Of a stretch of 64,000 nt of DNA, positions 22,922 to 33,578 are shown piece after piece. The position numbers were made by a program, and so were the translations under genes. This DNA comes from Hygrophila difformis (lineage: Eukaryota > Streptophyta > Magnoliopsida > Lamiales > Acanthaceae), in contig JAOANR010000011.1 of the NCBI GenBank assembly GCA_030278955.1, forward strand, positions 44,503,417 through 44,567,416, written 5' to 3'. The notes under the pieces were generated by a model, which saw nothing but the letters and a program-made list of their open reading frames with translations, did not search any database and was not told where the DNA came from. The stretch's first letter is position 1; every line of letters starts with the position of its first letter.

Positions 22922-23171
22922 CCGGACCTGTTTAGCAAAACAGCTAAACAGAATTAGCTTATTCAAGGCAATTTGAAAGAAATTAGCTTATTTAGAAAGA
23001 CAAAATAATTTAAAATAATATTCAATCAGCTTTTTCTGAAACAGCTACAAATAGCAGCATTTTGGATTTTAGCTTATTTAAGGCAAAAAATTGGTCTCGA
23101 CGTTGTCAAACAGCTAATTTTAAATAATTATTACTCACATAATTAATTAACAACTAATTTCCAAATAGGGC
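22922..23171. mobile_element. MITE-like element, class uncertain
   Basis: It begins GGACCTGTTTAGCAAAACAGC and ends ACTAATTTCCAAATAGGGCC, whose reverse complement (GGCCCTATTTGG) roughly mirrors the start. Internal 'acagcta' and 'ttagcttattta(a/g)' phrases recur. I could not fix a target duplication. Confidence 0.4.
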
Positions 23172-23207
23172 CACCATGTTTTGATCATTTGATGCACCCT
23201 TCGCTCT

Positions 23208-23281
23208 TCATAGAGCTATTTATTAGTAACTCTTGTACTTAGAGCTATTTATTAGTAACTCTTCATAGAGCTATTTATGAG
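23208..23281 (+). repeat. Three tandem copies of an AGAGCTATTTAT unit
   Basis: The unit AGAGCTATTTATTAGTAACT (about 31-35 bp period) occurs three times; the third copy is diverged. Confidence 0.75.
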
Positions 23282-23543
23282 TCGGGTTAGTCAGGTTCGG
23301 GTAATTTGGGTTTGGGTTGGTCGGGTTCGGGTTTGAAATTAAAATACCCCACTTCTTTTTTCTAAAAACAAATAAAAAATATATATTAAAAAATTGAATT
23401 AAATGAATAAAATCAAAGGGCATTATATCTACACAAAGTTAACCAATAACAAAGAAATTTAAAATTAAATATTTAATTCATCCATAACAAATGTATATGT
23501 GGATTAATTATACATTTAAAAATTAGAAAATGCCACCTAAAAA

Positions 23544-24989
23544 ATGGAAGTTGATACGGAAGAATCCTCTCGCCCCTCGTCCCCCTCGGTCTCCCTTGCC
23601 TCTCCGCCGGATCCGCCTGATCCGGCCACTACGTTCCCTCGTAAGAAGCCCTCGTTCAGAGACATTGCTATCCCTCGTCCGGCACCGCCTACGCATCATG
23701 GTGATAAGGTGGTTCCGTTTAGCGAACTGGTCACATATGGACTCGTCGATGGCAACCCCTTGCTTCCTGAGATTACTTTTGATGAGACTGCTGTGGATCG
23801 TCTCTGTGAGCCCTTTGTTGATGCGCTGGTTATTAAGGTGTTGGGGAAGCGTGTTGGATTACAAGTTCTCAAGGATCGCCTGAATCGTATTTGGGGTCCT
23901 AAAGGTCACTTTGAGTTAATGGATGGCAATGGTTATTTTCTTGCTAAGTTTGACAATGTAGAGGATCGTCAGCATGCCTTGTTTGATGGCCCTTGGTCGG
24001 TATTCGACCATCATCTTGCTGTTTCTCCTTGGTCGCGGGAGCTTATTGATAGCGCCAGTGAAGTCACGAAAACAGCGGTTTGGGTTCGTTTTCCTGATAT
24101 CGATCACATTTGGTATGAGGAAGATGTTATAATGCTGATTGCAAAAATGGTTGGTAGGCCGATACGTGTGGATACTAACACGAAAGAAATGAATAGGGGT
24201 CGCTTTGCCCGCGCCTGTGTGGAGGTTGATTTGTCTAAACCAGTGATTGGAAGGGTTATGGTGAACAAACGATGGTGCAAAGTGGCCTATGAAGGCTTAC
24301 ATCATATATGTACGACTTGCGGCCGTTTTCGCTTCGACCTTGGAGAGTGCAAACATCCTGGACACCATGTAGGCCAGCCGCCGGTGGTGGCTAGGGTTCC
24401 TGGACGGGAGCAGAATGTTGACAATTGAGGGGATACTACTATGGCAGGTGGTGTGAAGGAAGGAAGCTCAAATCCTCAGGATTTGTTTAACAAGGAAACA
24501 AATTTGCCTAGAGAGGAAATAAATGTACCAAGGGAAGAAGTTGATTCTGTCAATCTTCCGGCTAAGGAAAGTGTTGTTGTCCCTGCTGCTGGGACGCCAC
24601 AAGCCATTCAAGCTGTTGACACCCACGGAGAATGGATTATGGTTACTCGTCCCCCCCGCAAGGGGCGGCGGGAGGGTAAGCAACCAGTTACTAATAATAA
24701 TCCAAGATGGAGTGCAGGCAATCCCAAGATGCCTTTTCATATGGGCCCGAAAGCCATGATCGGCACTAGTAAGGATGGTTCTGTCCTTGATAAACCTGGT
24801 GCCACTAAGTCGTCTCAAGTGATGGTTAATAAATCAAAAGGAAAACGACTTCGCCTTACGACTACGAATAGAACTGACGCGCCTCAGCCATTGCAGAACC
24901 CCTTTCTTGCTCTAGCTAAGGGGAGTCTTGATAATGCTATGGACACGACATGTGTGGAGAACAATGTTCCTTCCCCATCCGTGTCTTAA
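23544..24989 (+). pseudogene. LINE ORF1 (DUF4283/zinc-knuckle nucleic-acid-binding protein), one in-frame stop
   Basis: The frame from ATG 23544 runs 294 codons to TGA at 24426-24428, then continues in the same frame to TAA at 24987-24989. So a single nonsense codon splits a 481-codon protein. Residues about 70-230 form the DUF4283 domain (VLGKRVGLQVLKDRLNRIWG, GYFLAKFDNVEDRQHALFDGPW, VWVRFPDI), followed by a zf-CCHC_4-like segment at about 262-277. There the spacing is C-X2-C-X4-F-X4-C, so the usual His is Phe. The C-terminal part is basic and low complexity. ORF1 proteins bind element RNA in the ribonucleoprotein. The stop may be a sequencing or real mutation. Confidence 0.85.
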
Positions 24990-27900
24990 TGTTAGTCTTC
25001 AACGATGTATCAATCCTCTCATGGAATGTTCGTGGTGCCATGAGTAGGAACACACAACGCCACATCGCGGATGTTGTTAGATCCTATCAACCATCCGTTT
25101 TAATTATTATGGAACCTCAGGGTTTGTTCGAACGTTTGAAGGTGTTTCTCTACCGTATTGGTTATGAAGCCATCCATGTTATTGAGTGTGTTGGACGAGC
25201 AGGCGGATTATGGGTTCTTAGCAAGATTGGTCTTCCTTATGTGTGTCAAATCTACAATGTTCAGACACGCATAATCACTATCTCTATTAGTCATGGTGCG
25301 GACTCTTGGTACCTCTCGGCCATCTATGCAAACCCTAATGCTAGGGGGAGAGAGGAGGATTGGAGGAACCTGCGGCAGGTCTCCCAGACTCTCAATGGAC
25401 CTTGGGTTGCGATTGGCGATTGGAATGCTATAGCTTACTCCTCGGAAGCTATTGGAATGCCTGCCTCACCGCATCAGTGCGAGACCTTTCGATCGGTGCT
25501 TTTTGATTGTGATCTTGGGCCTGTTCACACAGTAGGGGACGAGTTCACTTGGCAAAAGAATAACTCCGGAGGTCCTGTTGCTCGTAAACGGCTTGACAGG
25601 GCCGTTGCGAATGTGGAATGGATCATTCGGTTCCCAGGTGCCTCTGTGGATGTACTGACGCGCCGGGCATCTGATCACAACAGCCTGCTATTGAGGTGTG
25701 ACCGCCATGTTGCTCGATCAGGTGTCAGGCCTTTCCGATGGGAGATGGCATGGTCGACACATCATTTATATCCCCATATAGTGGACGTGGCATGGGACTG
25801 CAGTGAGGGTGATATCATGCAGAAATTGAAACAGGTTCAAGACTCCTCACTTCACTTCAACAAATTTACCTTTGGCAACATCACACGACGTAAGAAACGC
25901 TTGGTTAGAAGGCTGGCTGGTGTTCAGAAAATCCTTGTTGGGATCGATTCGGCGCAAATGAAGTTGCTGGAGCATCAGCTTGAGATGGAGCTTGATGAGG
26001 TATTAAAACAGGAGGAAATATTGTGGTTCCAAAAGTCTAGGGATTCCAATATTCGGCTTGGCGACCGGAATACCCGATATTTCCACACCAAGACACGCAT
26101 TCATCGTCAAAGGAGTAAAATTCAAGGGCTTGAGATAGATGGTTTGTGGGAAACCAATGATCACACCTTGCAAAATCATGTCATGAATCATTTTGGATGG
26201 GTGTATCGCCAATCCGAGCCTAGTTCGCATCAATCATGTCCACTAGTGTCGCTGCCTCCTATTGGTACTGATGCCCAGTTGGACATGGATGCAAGCTACC
26301 TGGAAGTTACAACGGCACTTCGCAACATGAAAGGTGGTGCTGCCCCGGGGCCAGACGGATTCCCGGCTTTGTTCTATAAGTTATACTGGAACGTAGTTGG
26401 GCCTTCGCTGTGGGACTTTGTGCGTAAGGCGTTCAGGGAGGGCGCCTTTGATCCGAATATCTCGGTCACGTTCATTTGTCTTATTCCTAAGATTTCGATT
26501 CCGAGGGATATTCGTCACTATCGGCCTATCAGTCTCTGTAACGTCTGTTACAAGCTTATTACAAAGGTGATTGTAAACAGATTGAGACCCTTATTGAATG
26601 ATTATATTGAGCACTATCAGTCGGCCTTCTTACCGGGACGGGGGACATCCGGTAATGCTGTGTTACTTCAGGAAGCTATCACCGCATTCAGAAATCGCAA
26701 TCGTCGCTCTACAGATCTCCTTCTAAAAGTTGATCTTGAAAATGCGTACGATAATATCAACTGGGTTTTCCTAGAGCAATGCTTACATGAGATGCAGCTT
26801 CCTGGTAGTCTGGTGAAGCTTATTATGTTTTGTGTGACATCACCCAAGTATTCTATTCTATGGAATGGCTCCGCCCTCCCTCCTCTTTCGCCTGCTCGTG
26901 GGCTTCGACAAGGGGATCCCTTATCCCCTTACCTTTTTATTATCGTAATGGAGAAGTTGTCCCGATCAATCTCGGCCTTGGTTGATAGAGGACATTGGCA
27001 ACCGGTGACTCTTTGTAGAAACGCTGCCCCGCTCTCTCACCTCATGTTTGCTGACGACCTCATATTATTCTCCAAAGCCTCCTTGGATAGTGCCCGGTGC
27101 TTGGATGGGGTATTATCTAGCTTTGCGAATCTTGCTGGCTTGAGGATAAATATGACTAAGTCACTTGCCTTGGCGTCCGCGGCTGTCTCGCCCAATGTGA
27201 TTAGTGAGCTCTCTTCAATCCTCAACATCAACTTCACGGATAACCTGGGCACCTACTTGGGTTTTCCGTTATTTCATGGTCCGGTTCGTCGGGACAACTT
27301 CATGTTTTTGGTGGATAATATTCATAAGAAACTGGCCAATTGGAAGCGCATGCTCTTGAATAAAGCGGGGAGAGCCACTCTTGCACGATCAGTCCTATCA
27401 ACTATCTCTTCCTATGTCTCGCAACTGTTTTGGCTGCCCTCCTCTATCTGTGATCTCATTGATCAATGTGTTCGGGATTTTATTTGGAAGGATGCTAGGG
27501 GTCATGGCCTTCCTCTTGTTCAATGGCGCCGGATGGCCCTGCCCAAAGCCAAGGGAGGTATTGGCTTACGTACGTGTAGAGATACCAACATCTCGCTGCT
27601 TGGTAAAATGTTGGGGGATTTCTACCTGCTGGCGCCGAAACCCTGGGTTCGTCTCCTTAGCGCAAAATATGGGAGACATGATGGCAGCCTCTCCAACCGA
27701 CCAGGTGCTTCTCCAACCTGGCAGGCGATGTGCAAGGCAGCGCCGTTCCTGTTAAAGGGTTTTCGAACTCGAGTTGGTAACGGGGAGAGCAACTTCTGGC
27801 AATGTTCTTGGCTAGAGGGGGGCTGTATTGCTCCGAGAGTTCCCTTTGTCCATACTTCTGATTCTGCGCTCCGCATTAAAGATGTCATCTTGAATGGCAA

Positions 27901-29053
27901 GGTGAATTGGGATATGTTATACAGCTTGGTTCCTGAGGTTATTAAACATGAAGCTAACATGCATGGCCCAATCACCATTCATCCGCTGGTTCATGATCGG
28001 CTTCGCTGGGGTGGCTCGGCCTCGGGCATCTACTCGGTTAGCTCCGGCTACGACTGGTTGATTGCTCAGCGCGGCATCACTAATGATAAATGGAAAGCGT
28101 GGGTGTGGAAGATCCGAGGGCCGGATAAACTTAGGATGCTTATGTGGCTCGCAGTTCATGACTCCCTCCCTACTAATCATCTCCGATTCCGGCGTCAGCT
28201 GGCTCCGTCCCCCCTGTGTCCGGTTTGCGGCCTGGAGCCTGAAACCATTATCCACCTCTTCTTCTTGTGTCCAGCTGCGACTGCTAGTTGGAATAGCATT
28301 GGTGGGAGTCCTATGGTGCATGCAGATCAGTTACCACCTCAGATTGATATGGCATTATTTTCTCTTTGCTCTAAATGGACTAGTCTGAAGTGGGGTTTGC
28401 TTTGGAGCATTTGGGAAGCCCGGAACAGTAAGGTGTTTCGTGATCGAGCTAGGACTGCCCCTATGATTGTGCGCCGGGCTCGGCAATTGGGAGAAGCTTA
28501 TGATAGGGTGTGGAAGAGTAGCCCCAGAACTACGCCCATGCGCTATGTTAACTGGAACCCTCATGGATCTCAAGGGGTGATTCTCCATGTTGATGGTAGT
28601 TCTATTGGCAACCCGGGTCGTGCTGGCTTTGGTGGTGTCATTCGGAATGAAAATGGTACTTGGATTGAGGGTTTCTCGGGTTTCCTGGGGCATGCTAACA
28701 ACCTTGTTGCCGAATTATATGGCATTTGGCATGGTCTCCAACGGCTTCATAATCTGGGGATTGATCAAGCTTGCTGCTACTCGGACTCGACTGAGGCTCT
28801 CAGATTGCTACAGATGAGTCCTGACTCGTCTCATTATTTATCCCCTCTTGTTATGCATATCAAGGACTTGGTGGCTGCCCATCCCGGGTTTCGTTGGTAT
28901 CATATCTTGAGGGAAGGTAACTCGGTTGCTGACTGCTTGGCGAAGCGTGGGGCGAATCTGGAGGAGTTCTTTACCTCTTGGGCGTTTCCACCAGACGAAT
29001 CACGGGCCCTATTAGCTGCGGATCTAGCTGGAGTTTGGTACCCTCGGGTGTAA
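24989..29053 (+). CDS. LINE ORF2: endonuclease, reverse transcriptase, RNase H
   Basis: I start ORF2 at 24989, where TAATG overlaps the ORF1 stop by one base; the frame is open 13 codons further upstream. It encodes 1354 residues. Domains in order: APE-type endonuclease at about 1-230 (ILSWNVRGA, YANPNARGREEDW, GDWNAI, SDHNSLLL); reverse transcriptase at about 440-720 (APGPDGFPALFYK, YRPISLCNVCYKLITK, SAFLPGRG, GLRQGDPLSPYLF and the catalytic FADD at about 686); a zf-RVT zinc region at about 1010-1100 (CPVCGLEPETIIHLFFLC); and RNase H at about 1190-1330 (HVDGSSIGNPGRAGFGG, AELYG, YSDSTEA, REGNSVADCLAKRG). The RT Asp pair and RNase H D-E-D residues are present and the frame has no stop, so the enzyme could be active. 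Confidence 0.95.
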   Translation: MLVFNDVSILSWNVRGAMSRNTQRHIADVVRSYQPSVLIIMEPQGLFERLKVFLYRIGYEAIHVIECVGRAGGLWVLSKIGLPYVCQIYNVQTRIITISISHGADSWYLSAIYANPNARGREEDWRNLRQVSQTLNGPWVAIGDWNAIAYSSEAIGMPASPHQCETFRSVLFDCDLGPVHTVGDEFTWQKNNSGGPVARKRLDRAVANVEWIIRFPGASVDVLTRRASDHNSLLLRCDRHVARSGVRPFRWEMAWSTHHLYPHIVDVAWDCSEGDIMQKLKQVQDSSLHFNKFTFGNITRRKKRLVRRLAGVQKILVGIDSAQMKLLEHQLEMELDEVLKQEEILWFQKSRDSNIRLGDRNTRYFHTKTRIHRQRSKIQGLEIDGLWETNDHTLQNHVMNHFGWVYRQSEPSSHQSCPLVSLPPIGTDAQLDMDASYLEVTTALRNMKGGAAPGPDGFPALFYKLYWNVVGPSLWDFVRKAFREGAFDPNISVTFICLIPKISIPRDIRHYRPISLCNVCYKLITKVIVNRLRPLLNDYIEHYQSAFLPGRGTSGNAVLLQEAITAFRNRNRRSTDLLLKVDLENAYDNINWVFLEQCLHEMQLPGSLVKLIMFCVTSPKYSILWNGSALPPLSPARGLRQGDPLSPYLFIIVMEKLSRSISALVDRGHWQPVTLCRNAAPLSHLMFADDLILFSKASLDSARCLDGVLSSFANLAGLRINMTKSLALASAAVSPNVISELSSILNINFTDNLGTYLGFPLFHGPVRRDNFMFLVDNIHKKLANWKRMLLNKAGRATLARSVLSTISSYVSQLFWLPSSICDLIDQCVRDFIWKDARGHGLPLVQWRRMALPKAKGGIGLRTCRDTNISLLGKMLGDFYLLAPKPWVRLLSAKYGRHDGSLSNRPGASPTWQAMCKAAPFLLKGFRTRVGNGESNFWQCSWLEGGCIAPRVPFVHTSDSALRIKDVILNGKVNWDMLYSLVPEVIKHEANMHGPITIHPLVHDRLRWGGSASGIYSVSSGYDWLIAQRGITNDKWKAWVWKIRGPDKLRMLMWLAVHDSLPTNHLRFRRQLAPSPLCPVCGLEPETIIHLFFLCPAATASWNSIGGSPMVHADQLPPQIDMALFSLCSKWTSLKWGLLWSIWEARNSKVFRDRARTAPMIVRRARQLGEAYDRVWKSSPRTTPMRYVNWNPHGSQGVILHVDGSSIGNPGRAGFGGVIRNENGTWIEGFSGFLGHANNLVAELYGIWHGLQRLHNLGIDQACCYSDSTEALRLLQMSPDSSHYLSPLVMHIKDLVAAHPGFRWYHILREGNSVADCLAKRGANLEEFFTSWAFPPDESRALLAADLAGVWYPRV

Positions 29054-29321
29054 TGTTTTTTATTTGCTCTCCTCTTTTCCCCTTTCTGTAGAGTTTTGTT
29101 AGTTTTTCCTCTTTGCCGACGTTTTATTACGTCACTTGTCACCAAAAAAAAAATTATACATTTAAAAAGTTACGAACACGTATAAAGAGGTTTTTAGCAA
29201 ATACTACTAAATCTAGACAAATAGAGTAATTAATAAATTCTTCTATTTGAGAAAGACATAATGAAAAGTGAAGAATTTGAATAAATATTTGAAAAAATAG
29301 TGAAGAATTCTCATCTATCTA

Positions 29322-30727
29322 TCTATATAATAAATCATGAATACTTTTTGGCATGTGCAGACTCTTTTGTCCTTATTAAATTTAATTCATCCTTCTTGAT
29401 TTTAAAGGATTAATTAATCATTATATGCTCATTTTTAGATCAACGGTTCATAAATTTACACGTAATCTGCTGACTAATTACACATCATCGAACACATGAT
29501 CAATATCTATATTTAGAAAATAAATCTATCTATTAATATAACAAAATCTTGAGAAAATCTTCATATATATTTTTAAAAGATATAATTGATTACAAAGTAT
29601 ACATAAATTATTTGATTGTATACATAATATTTTAAAAAATATTAATACTATAATATTATTAAATAAATTTAATTAGGTTACAAATTTATGTCTAAAAAAT
29701 ATATAATCATATATCAATATAAGGAATATAATAATTATATTTTAAATAAAAATATTTCATTGAAAATATGATGTAAATATTAAATTGACCCTAAACATAT
29801 TGATTAATGTAAAATGACTAATAACCTAAAAAAATTTATACCATTCTAAATAAATTCTACATATTTCTTTTCTTTTTAAAGAAGAAAAGAAAGAAAAAAA
29901 AAGAAGACTAAAACATTGTTTTCAAGTTGTTGGATAAAATATTATGGACTAAAATAATATTTAAAAAATTAACAGATAATCAAAACATAATTATAATTAA
30001 TTCTATTTTATAAAATTATGGATTAGTACATAAAAACTAATCACAAAAAAATTTAAAATACATTATGTAATAAAATATAAGTTTTAAATGATGAAAAATA
30101 ACAAAAAATATAAATAATATTTTTTGAAAATTTTAGGGATAATAGTCAAAATGTACAATATATTAGGGAGTAAAACTAATATTTTTTTAGAATCTTAATA
30201 ATGCAAAATATATTCCATCAGTTCCGGTAATACCGTCCCAAAACTTTTTGGGCACGGTATTTTAGGTATAATGGGTTATTGTGATAAAGCGGAGTAATTA
30301 GTTGATACAATGTTTTTTTTGATGTTTATGGAGCTAAAAAGGGAAATGTGACAATTGTAGTGGGACGGACTAAAAAGGAAAGTGAGACGGAATTAGTGGG
30401 ACGGATGGAGTAATTTTTTCTAATTTTGAATAGTTAAGGGTATTTATTTTCCAGTTACTCTCATCATTTTAGACATGAAAGAAAACTATATATATTTAAT
30501 TTTTTAACAGTAAAAATAATTTATTTTATATTATTTTCACCTGGATTTGAATTTCCTTCATTCATCTCATTATCTCCTTTATTTTCCTTTTAATTTTTTG
30601 TTGCATGCATTTCAACCACTATTTAAGCAAAAGACATTGAATATTATGTAATCCAAAAAACACTATATTCTCATTTTATATCGTCATATTAGTTCAATAC
30701 CCATGCGTAACGGGCGAAAAAATCTAG
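29322..30727 (+). mobile_element. Non-autonomous Helitron
   Basis: The 5' end TCTATATAATAAATCATGAATACTT is preceded by A. The 3' end is CTAG, preceded by CCCATGCGTAACGGGC, a weak hairpin 10-15 bases from the terminus, and followed by T. A-to-T insertion without target duplication, TC at the start, CTAG at the end and the 'acccatgcgtaacgggc' block are typical of plant Helitrons. The start could be 4 or 8 bases further left because of a TCTA repeat. Length is about 1.4 kb, with no Rep/helicase gene. It contains a nested MITE. Confidence 0.75.
30213..30410 (+). mobile_element. Stowaway-like MITE of a second family, nested in the Helitron
   Basis: It begins TTCCATCAGTTCCGGTAATA after TA (30211-30212) and ends GTGGGACGGATGGAG before TA (30411-30412). 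The 198-bp interior has 'accgtcccaaaac' and 'gggacggactaaaaagg', unlike the CTCCCTCCGTTCC family. Confidence 0.75.
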
Positions 30728-30840
30728 TATTTATAAACTAATTAATTCTAAAACTTGATTGTGTATATATCTATTGTAGATGATGTAGATGATAATTGTG
30801 ATAGTTTGGGCTAAATGATACTGGCTTGTGGAATTATTAA

Positions 30841-31016
30841 GTATTTTTTTTTGGTAAACAGTGACATTAATGTGTCGGCAAAGGTGTGTTGGAGCCCAAA
30901 CCACACAAATTACAAAGGTGATAAAAGGGAGGGGATAGAGGGCCGGATGGGGATCGAACTCCCAACTTATGGTTGAGAGAAGGGGGACTTAACCACTAGG
31001 GTAAGTCCCCAACCCT
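30841..31016 (-). mobile_element. tRNA-derived SINE
   Basis: On the minus strand the element opens with a tRNA-like head: CCTAGTGGTTAAG resembles box A and GAGTTCGATCCCC resembles box B, about 40 bases apart, the spacing of an internal RNA polymerase III promoter. It ends in ACCAAAAAAAAATAC. A direct repeat GAATTATTA lies at 30831-30839 and 31017-31025. Length is about 176 bp. No protein is expected. Confidence 0.8.
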
Positions 31017-31094
31017 GAATTATTAGGTGTTTTAAGCACTTTAAAAAATTATAGAAAATGTGGAACGTAAAATAAAATCTTAAAAAAAAAAAAA

Positions 31095-31262
31095 CTTCGG
31101 GTTATTCGGGTACCCGATCGGGTAATTCAGGTCCAAAGTTAGGGCCAGATGCCCGACCCAACCTTTCCCATTTAAAAAAATCTGACACTTAACACGATTT
31201 TTTTCGGATTCGAGGTGGGTACCCGACGAACCGGAACCCGATGCCACCCCTAGTATATTAGT
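31095..31262. repeat. CGGGTACCCG-rich terminal part of an old hAT-like repeat
   Basis: Phrases 'cgggtacccgatcggg', 'tgggtacccgacg' and the end 'gatgccacccctagta' are common at the end of short hAT-like plant repeats. A matching 'gggttcgggt'-rich stretch lies at 23281-23335, so the LINE, Helitron and SINE may all have landed inside this older element. Confidence 0.4.
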
Positions 31263-31289
31263 AAAATCTTATAGTATTTACAAAATTAA

Positions 31290-31688
31290 GGGGGTGTATT
31301 GAATCAAGACTCTATGAGATTTTTTGGACTTTTAAAGTTTAGGTGTATTCAATTTAGATTTTAAAAAGTCTTTAAAAAAATCTAGAGGTATTCAATATAG
31401 ATTTTAAAAAGTCTTTAAAAATCCTAGGGTATTCAATACAGATTTTAAAAAGTCTTTAAAAATCTACAGGTATTCAATAGTCTATGGATTTTAATTTTTC
31501 ATAGATTTCAATGGATTCTTTTAAAAAATATAACTACACAAAATCTCTCCAAATTTCTGCGGATTCTATACAAGTCAGCCAAACTCTACAGGAGTCTATA
31601 CAAAATCAACCAACTCTACGTGGAGTCCATGGACTTTCTAAATCCACGGATTTTTTAAAATCCATAAAAATCTGAATTGAATACGCCC
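31290..31688. mobile_element. PIF/Harbinger (Tourist-like) MITE
   Basis: Ends are GGGGGTGTATTGAATC and GAATTGAATACGCCC, an inverted pair, flanked by TAA on both sides (31287-31289 and 31689-31691), the PIF/Harbinger target. Internally a unit of about 40-45 bp, 'ggtattcaatatagatttt', is repeated three to four times in tandem. Length is 399 bp. Confidence 0.85.
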
Positions 31689-31691
31689 TAA

Positions 31692-31983
31692 ATTGATAGA
31701 GTTTACTAGATTTTAAGCAGTTCACAAAATCAAGTGTGACGTGTTAGGAATTGATTCAAAGTTGAAAAAAAAAAATTATTCTAAATTTAAGGTATGATTT
31801 TGTTCTCATTATTAGATTTGACAAATTTATAATATCTAATTAGATTTTAAAAAGATTCATACGATTTTAATTACGAATTTTCCTTTTTTAGGCCTGTAAA
31901 TGGATCCATTTAATATGTTGAATAAAAAATTAAGTATATGTTGCAATAAAAATAAATTTGAAATCTGGCAAAAATATATATGG
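31692..31983. other. AT-rich spacer; nothing seen
   Basis: No coding frame, terminal repeats or motif of note. Confidence 0.5.
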
Positions 31984-31993
31984 ATTGTGATAC

Positions 31994-33270
31994 GGAAAAA
32001 AAAGCCAAATATATCGTTTTTCTTTTCCAAAAATTCAAATCAGTCATTTTTCTATTTATTATCAAAACAGTCCGCTACAAATGCTAATTATGTCCAAATC
32101 AGTCATTCTTCACTAATTATGCTCTAATTGCTGACGTGGCAAGAGTTTTAATTTAAACCTGACACGTGGGCATAATATTAGTCCTTTTCCTTTTATCTTT
32201 TGTTAATTCAGTCCTAAACTTTTATTTTGTTCCATTTAGTCCTCTACCCAAATCAATCATTTTTATATTAATTTGCCTCCAACCTTTCAAATTATTTCAT
32301 TTCAGGCCCATAACCTTAAATTTTTTTATTATTAGTAATCCATTTATCAAATAAATGCCCAACATACTTCCGTAAATGAAATTAAACACCAAACCTCATA
32401 CATTGGGTTTGACTGTCTTGTTACCGGGTCTTCTAAGTTCCAGGATTTTACGGACTCTCTCTAACCACCCGACTGTAACCGATGGTTCATTGGTTCTGGT
32501 TTCCTTCAGCATCAATTAGCACAATCATACTTTGTTTCCTACCTTAGAACGCAACAAGGTTTGAGTAAATGATCTAATATTCATTTTTGTGTAAATGATT
32601 TAATTTTACTTTTTGAAAGATTTTGGATGCAGGAAGCATGGACAATAAAAATTAGGCTATTTTTTTAATATTTTGAATAATATTTTCAATATTTTTTTTG
32701 ATAAAATCAAGGCTTCCTGTATTTATAACCTTCCAAAATTCAAGTTAAATCATTTACTCAAACATTGCTACGTCCTGAGGTAGGAAACAAAGTAAGATTG
32801 TGCTGATTATTGATGAAGGAAACCGAAACCAATCAACCATCGGTTGCGGTCGGGTGGTTAAAGAGAGTCCGTAAAATTTCGTAAAATTTCCAGTACTTGG
32901 AAGACCCGATAACAAAGCAGTCAAATCCAATGTATGAGGTTTGATGTTTAATTTTATTTACGGAAGTATGTTGGGCATTTATTTGATAAATTGATTAGTA
33001 ATAATAAAAGAAATTAAGGTTCTGTGCCTTAAATGGAACAAAACAAAAGTTTAGGTCTGAATTGGCAAAAAGATAAAAGAAAAATGACTAATATTATGCT
33101 CACGTGTCAGATTTAAATTAAAACTCTTGTCACGCCAGCAATTAGAGCATAATTAATGAACAATGGACTGATTTGGACATAATTAGCATTTGTAGCGGAC
33201 TATTTTGGTAATAGAAAAATGACTGATTTGATTTTTAGAAAAGAAAAAGGACATATGTGACCTTTTTTCC
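31994..33270. mobile_element. Mutator-like foldback element with very long inverted arms
   Basis: The 10-mer ATTGTGATAC is duplicated at 31984-31993 and 33271-33280. The element starts GGAAAAAAAAGCC and ends GGTCACATATGTCC...-type sequence in reverse (CCTTTTTTCC). The left arm, 31994-32637, and right arm, 32712-33270, are reverse complements over most of their length with several indels, leaving a loop of about 75 bases. The ends and a 9-10 bp duplication fit MULE-type elements. It has no coding capacity. A transcript would form a hairpin with about 550 paired bases. Confidence 0.9.
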
Positions 33271-33280
33271 ATTGTGATAC

Positions 33281-33578
33281 ATATGCATAAAATGTAAATG
33301 CGGCTCTAACCGTTTAAACAAAGGTTTCGGGTTCGAATTTTTGTGTATGCAAAATTCTGTTTTGTGAGAGGCAACTCTTCAATGCCCACCAAATTCTCGA
33401 GGGACTAGTTTTGGGTCCAATGTAGTCCGAGGATATCCGGCATACGGCAAAAAATATGATGGACAGCTAATAAATGGAAACAAAATTTGTAATTATTAAC
33501 TCTATTTTACTTAAAAAAAACTACAATAATCACAATTCTAAAATCAATATATTATAGGAGTAATTAACATAGGAGTAA
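33281..33578. other. Spacer; nothing seen
   Basis: No gene. A small tandem duplication (CATAGGAGTAATTAA, twice) lies at about 33553-33583, at the left border of the LINE fragment. Confidence 0.5.

Larger units (their letters stand above)
23523..29151 (+). mobile_element. Full-length L1-type LINE with perfect 17-bp target duplication
   Basis: The 17-mer AATTATACATTTAAAAA lies at 23506-23522 and again at 29152-29168, directly flanking 5629 bases that end in a short A run. The element has two reading frames in the plant L1 order: a gag-like ORF1, and ORF2 with endonuclease, reverse transcriptase and RNase H. The perfect duplication and open ORF2 point to a recent insertion. ORF1 has one in-frame stop. 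Confidence 0.95.
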
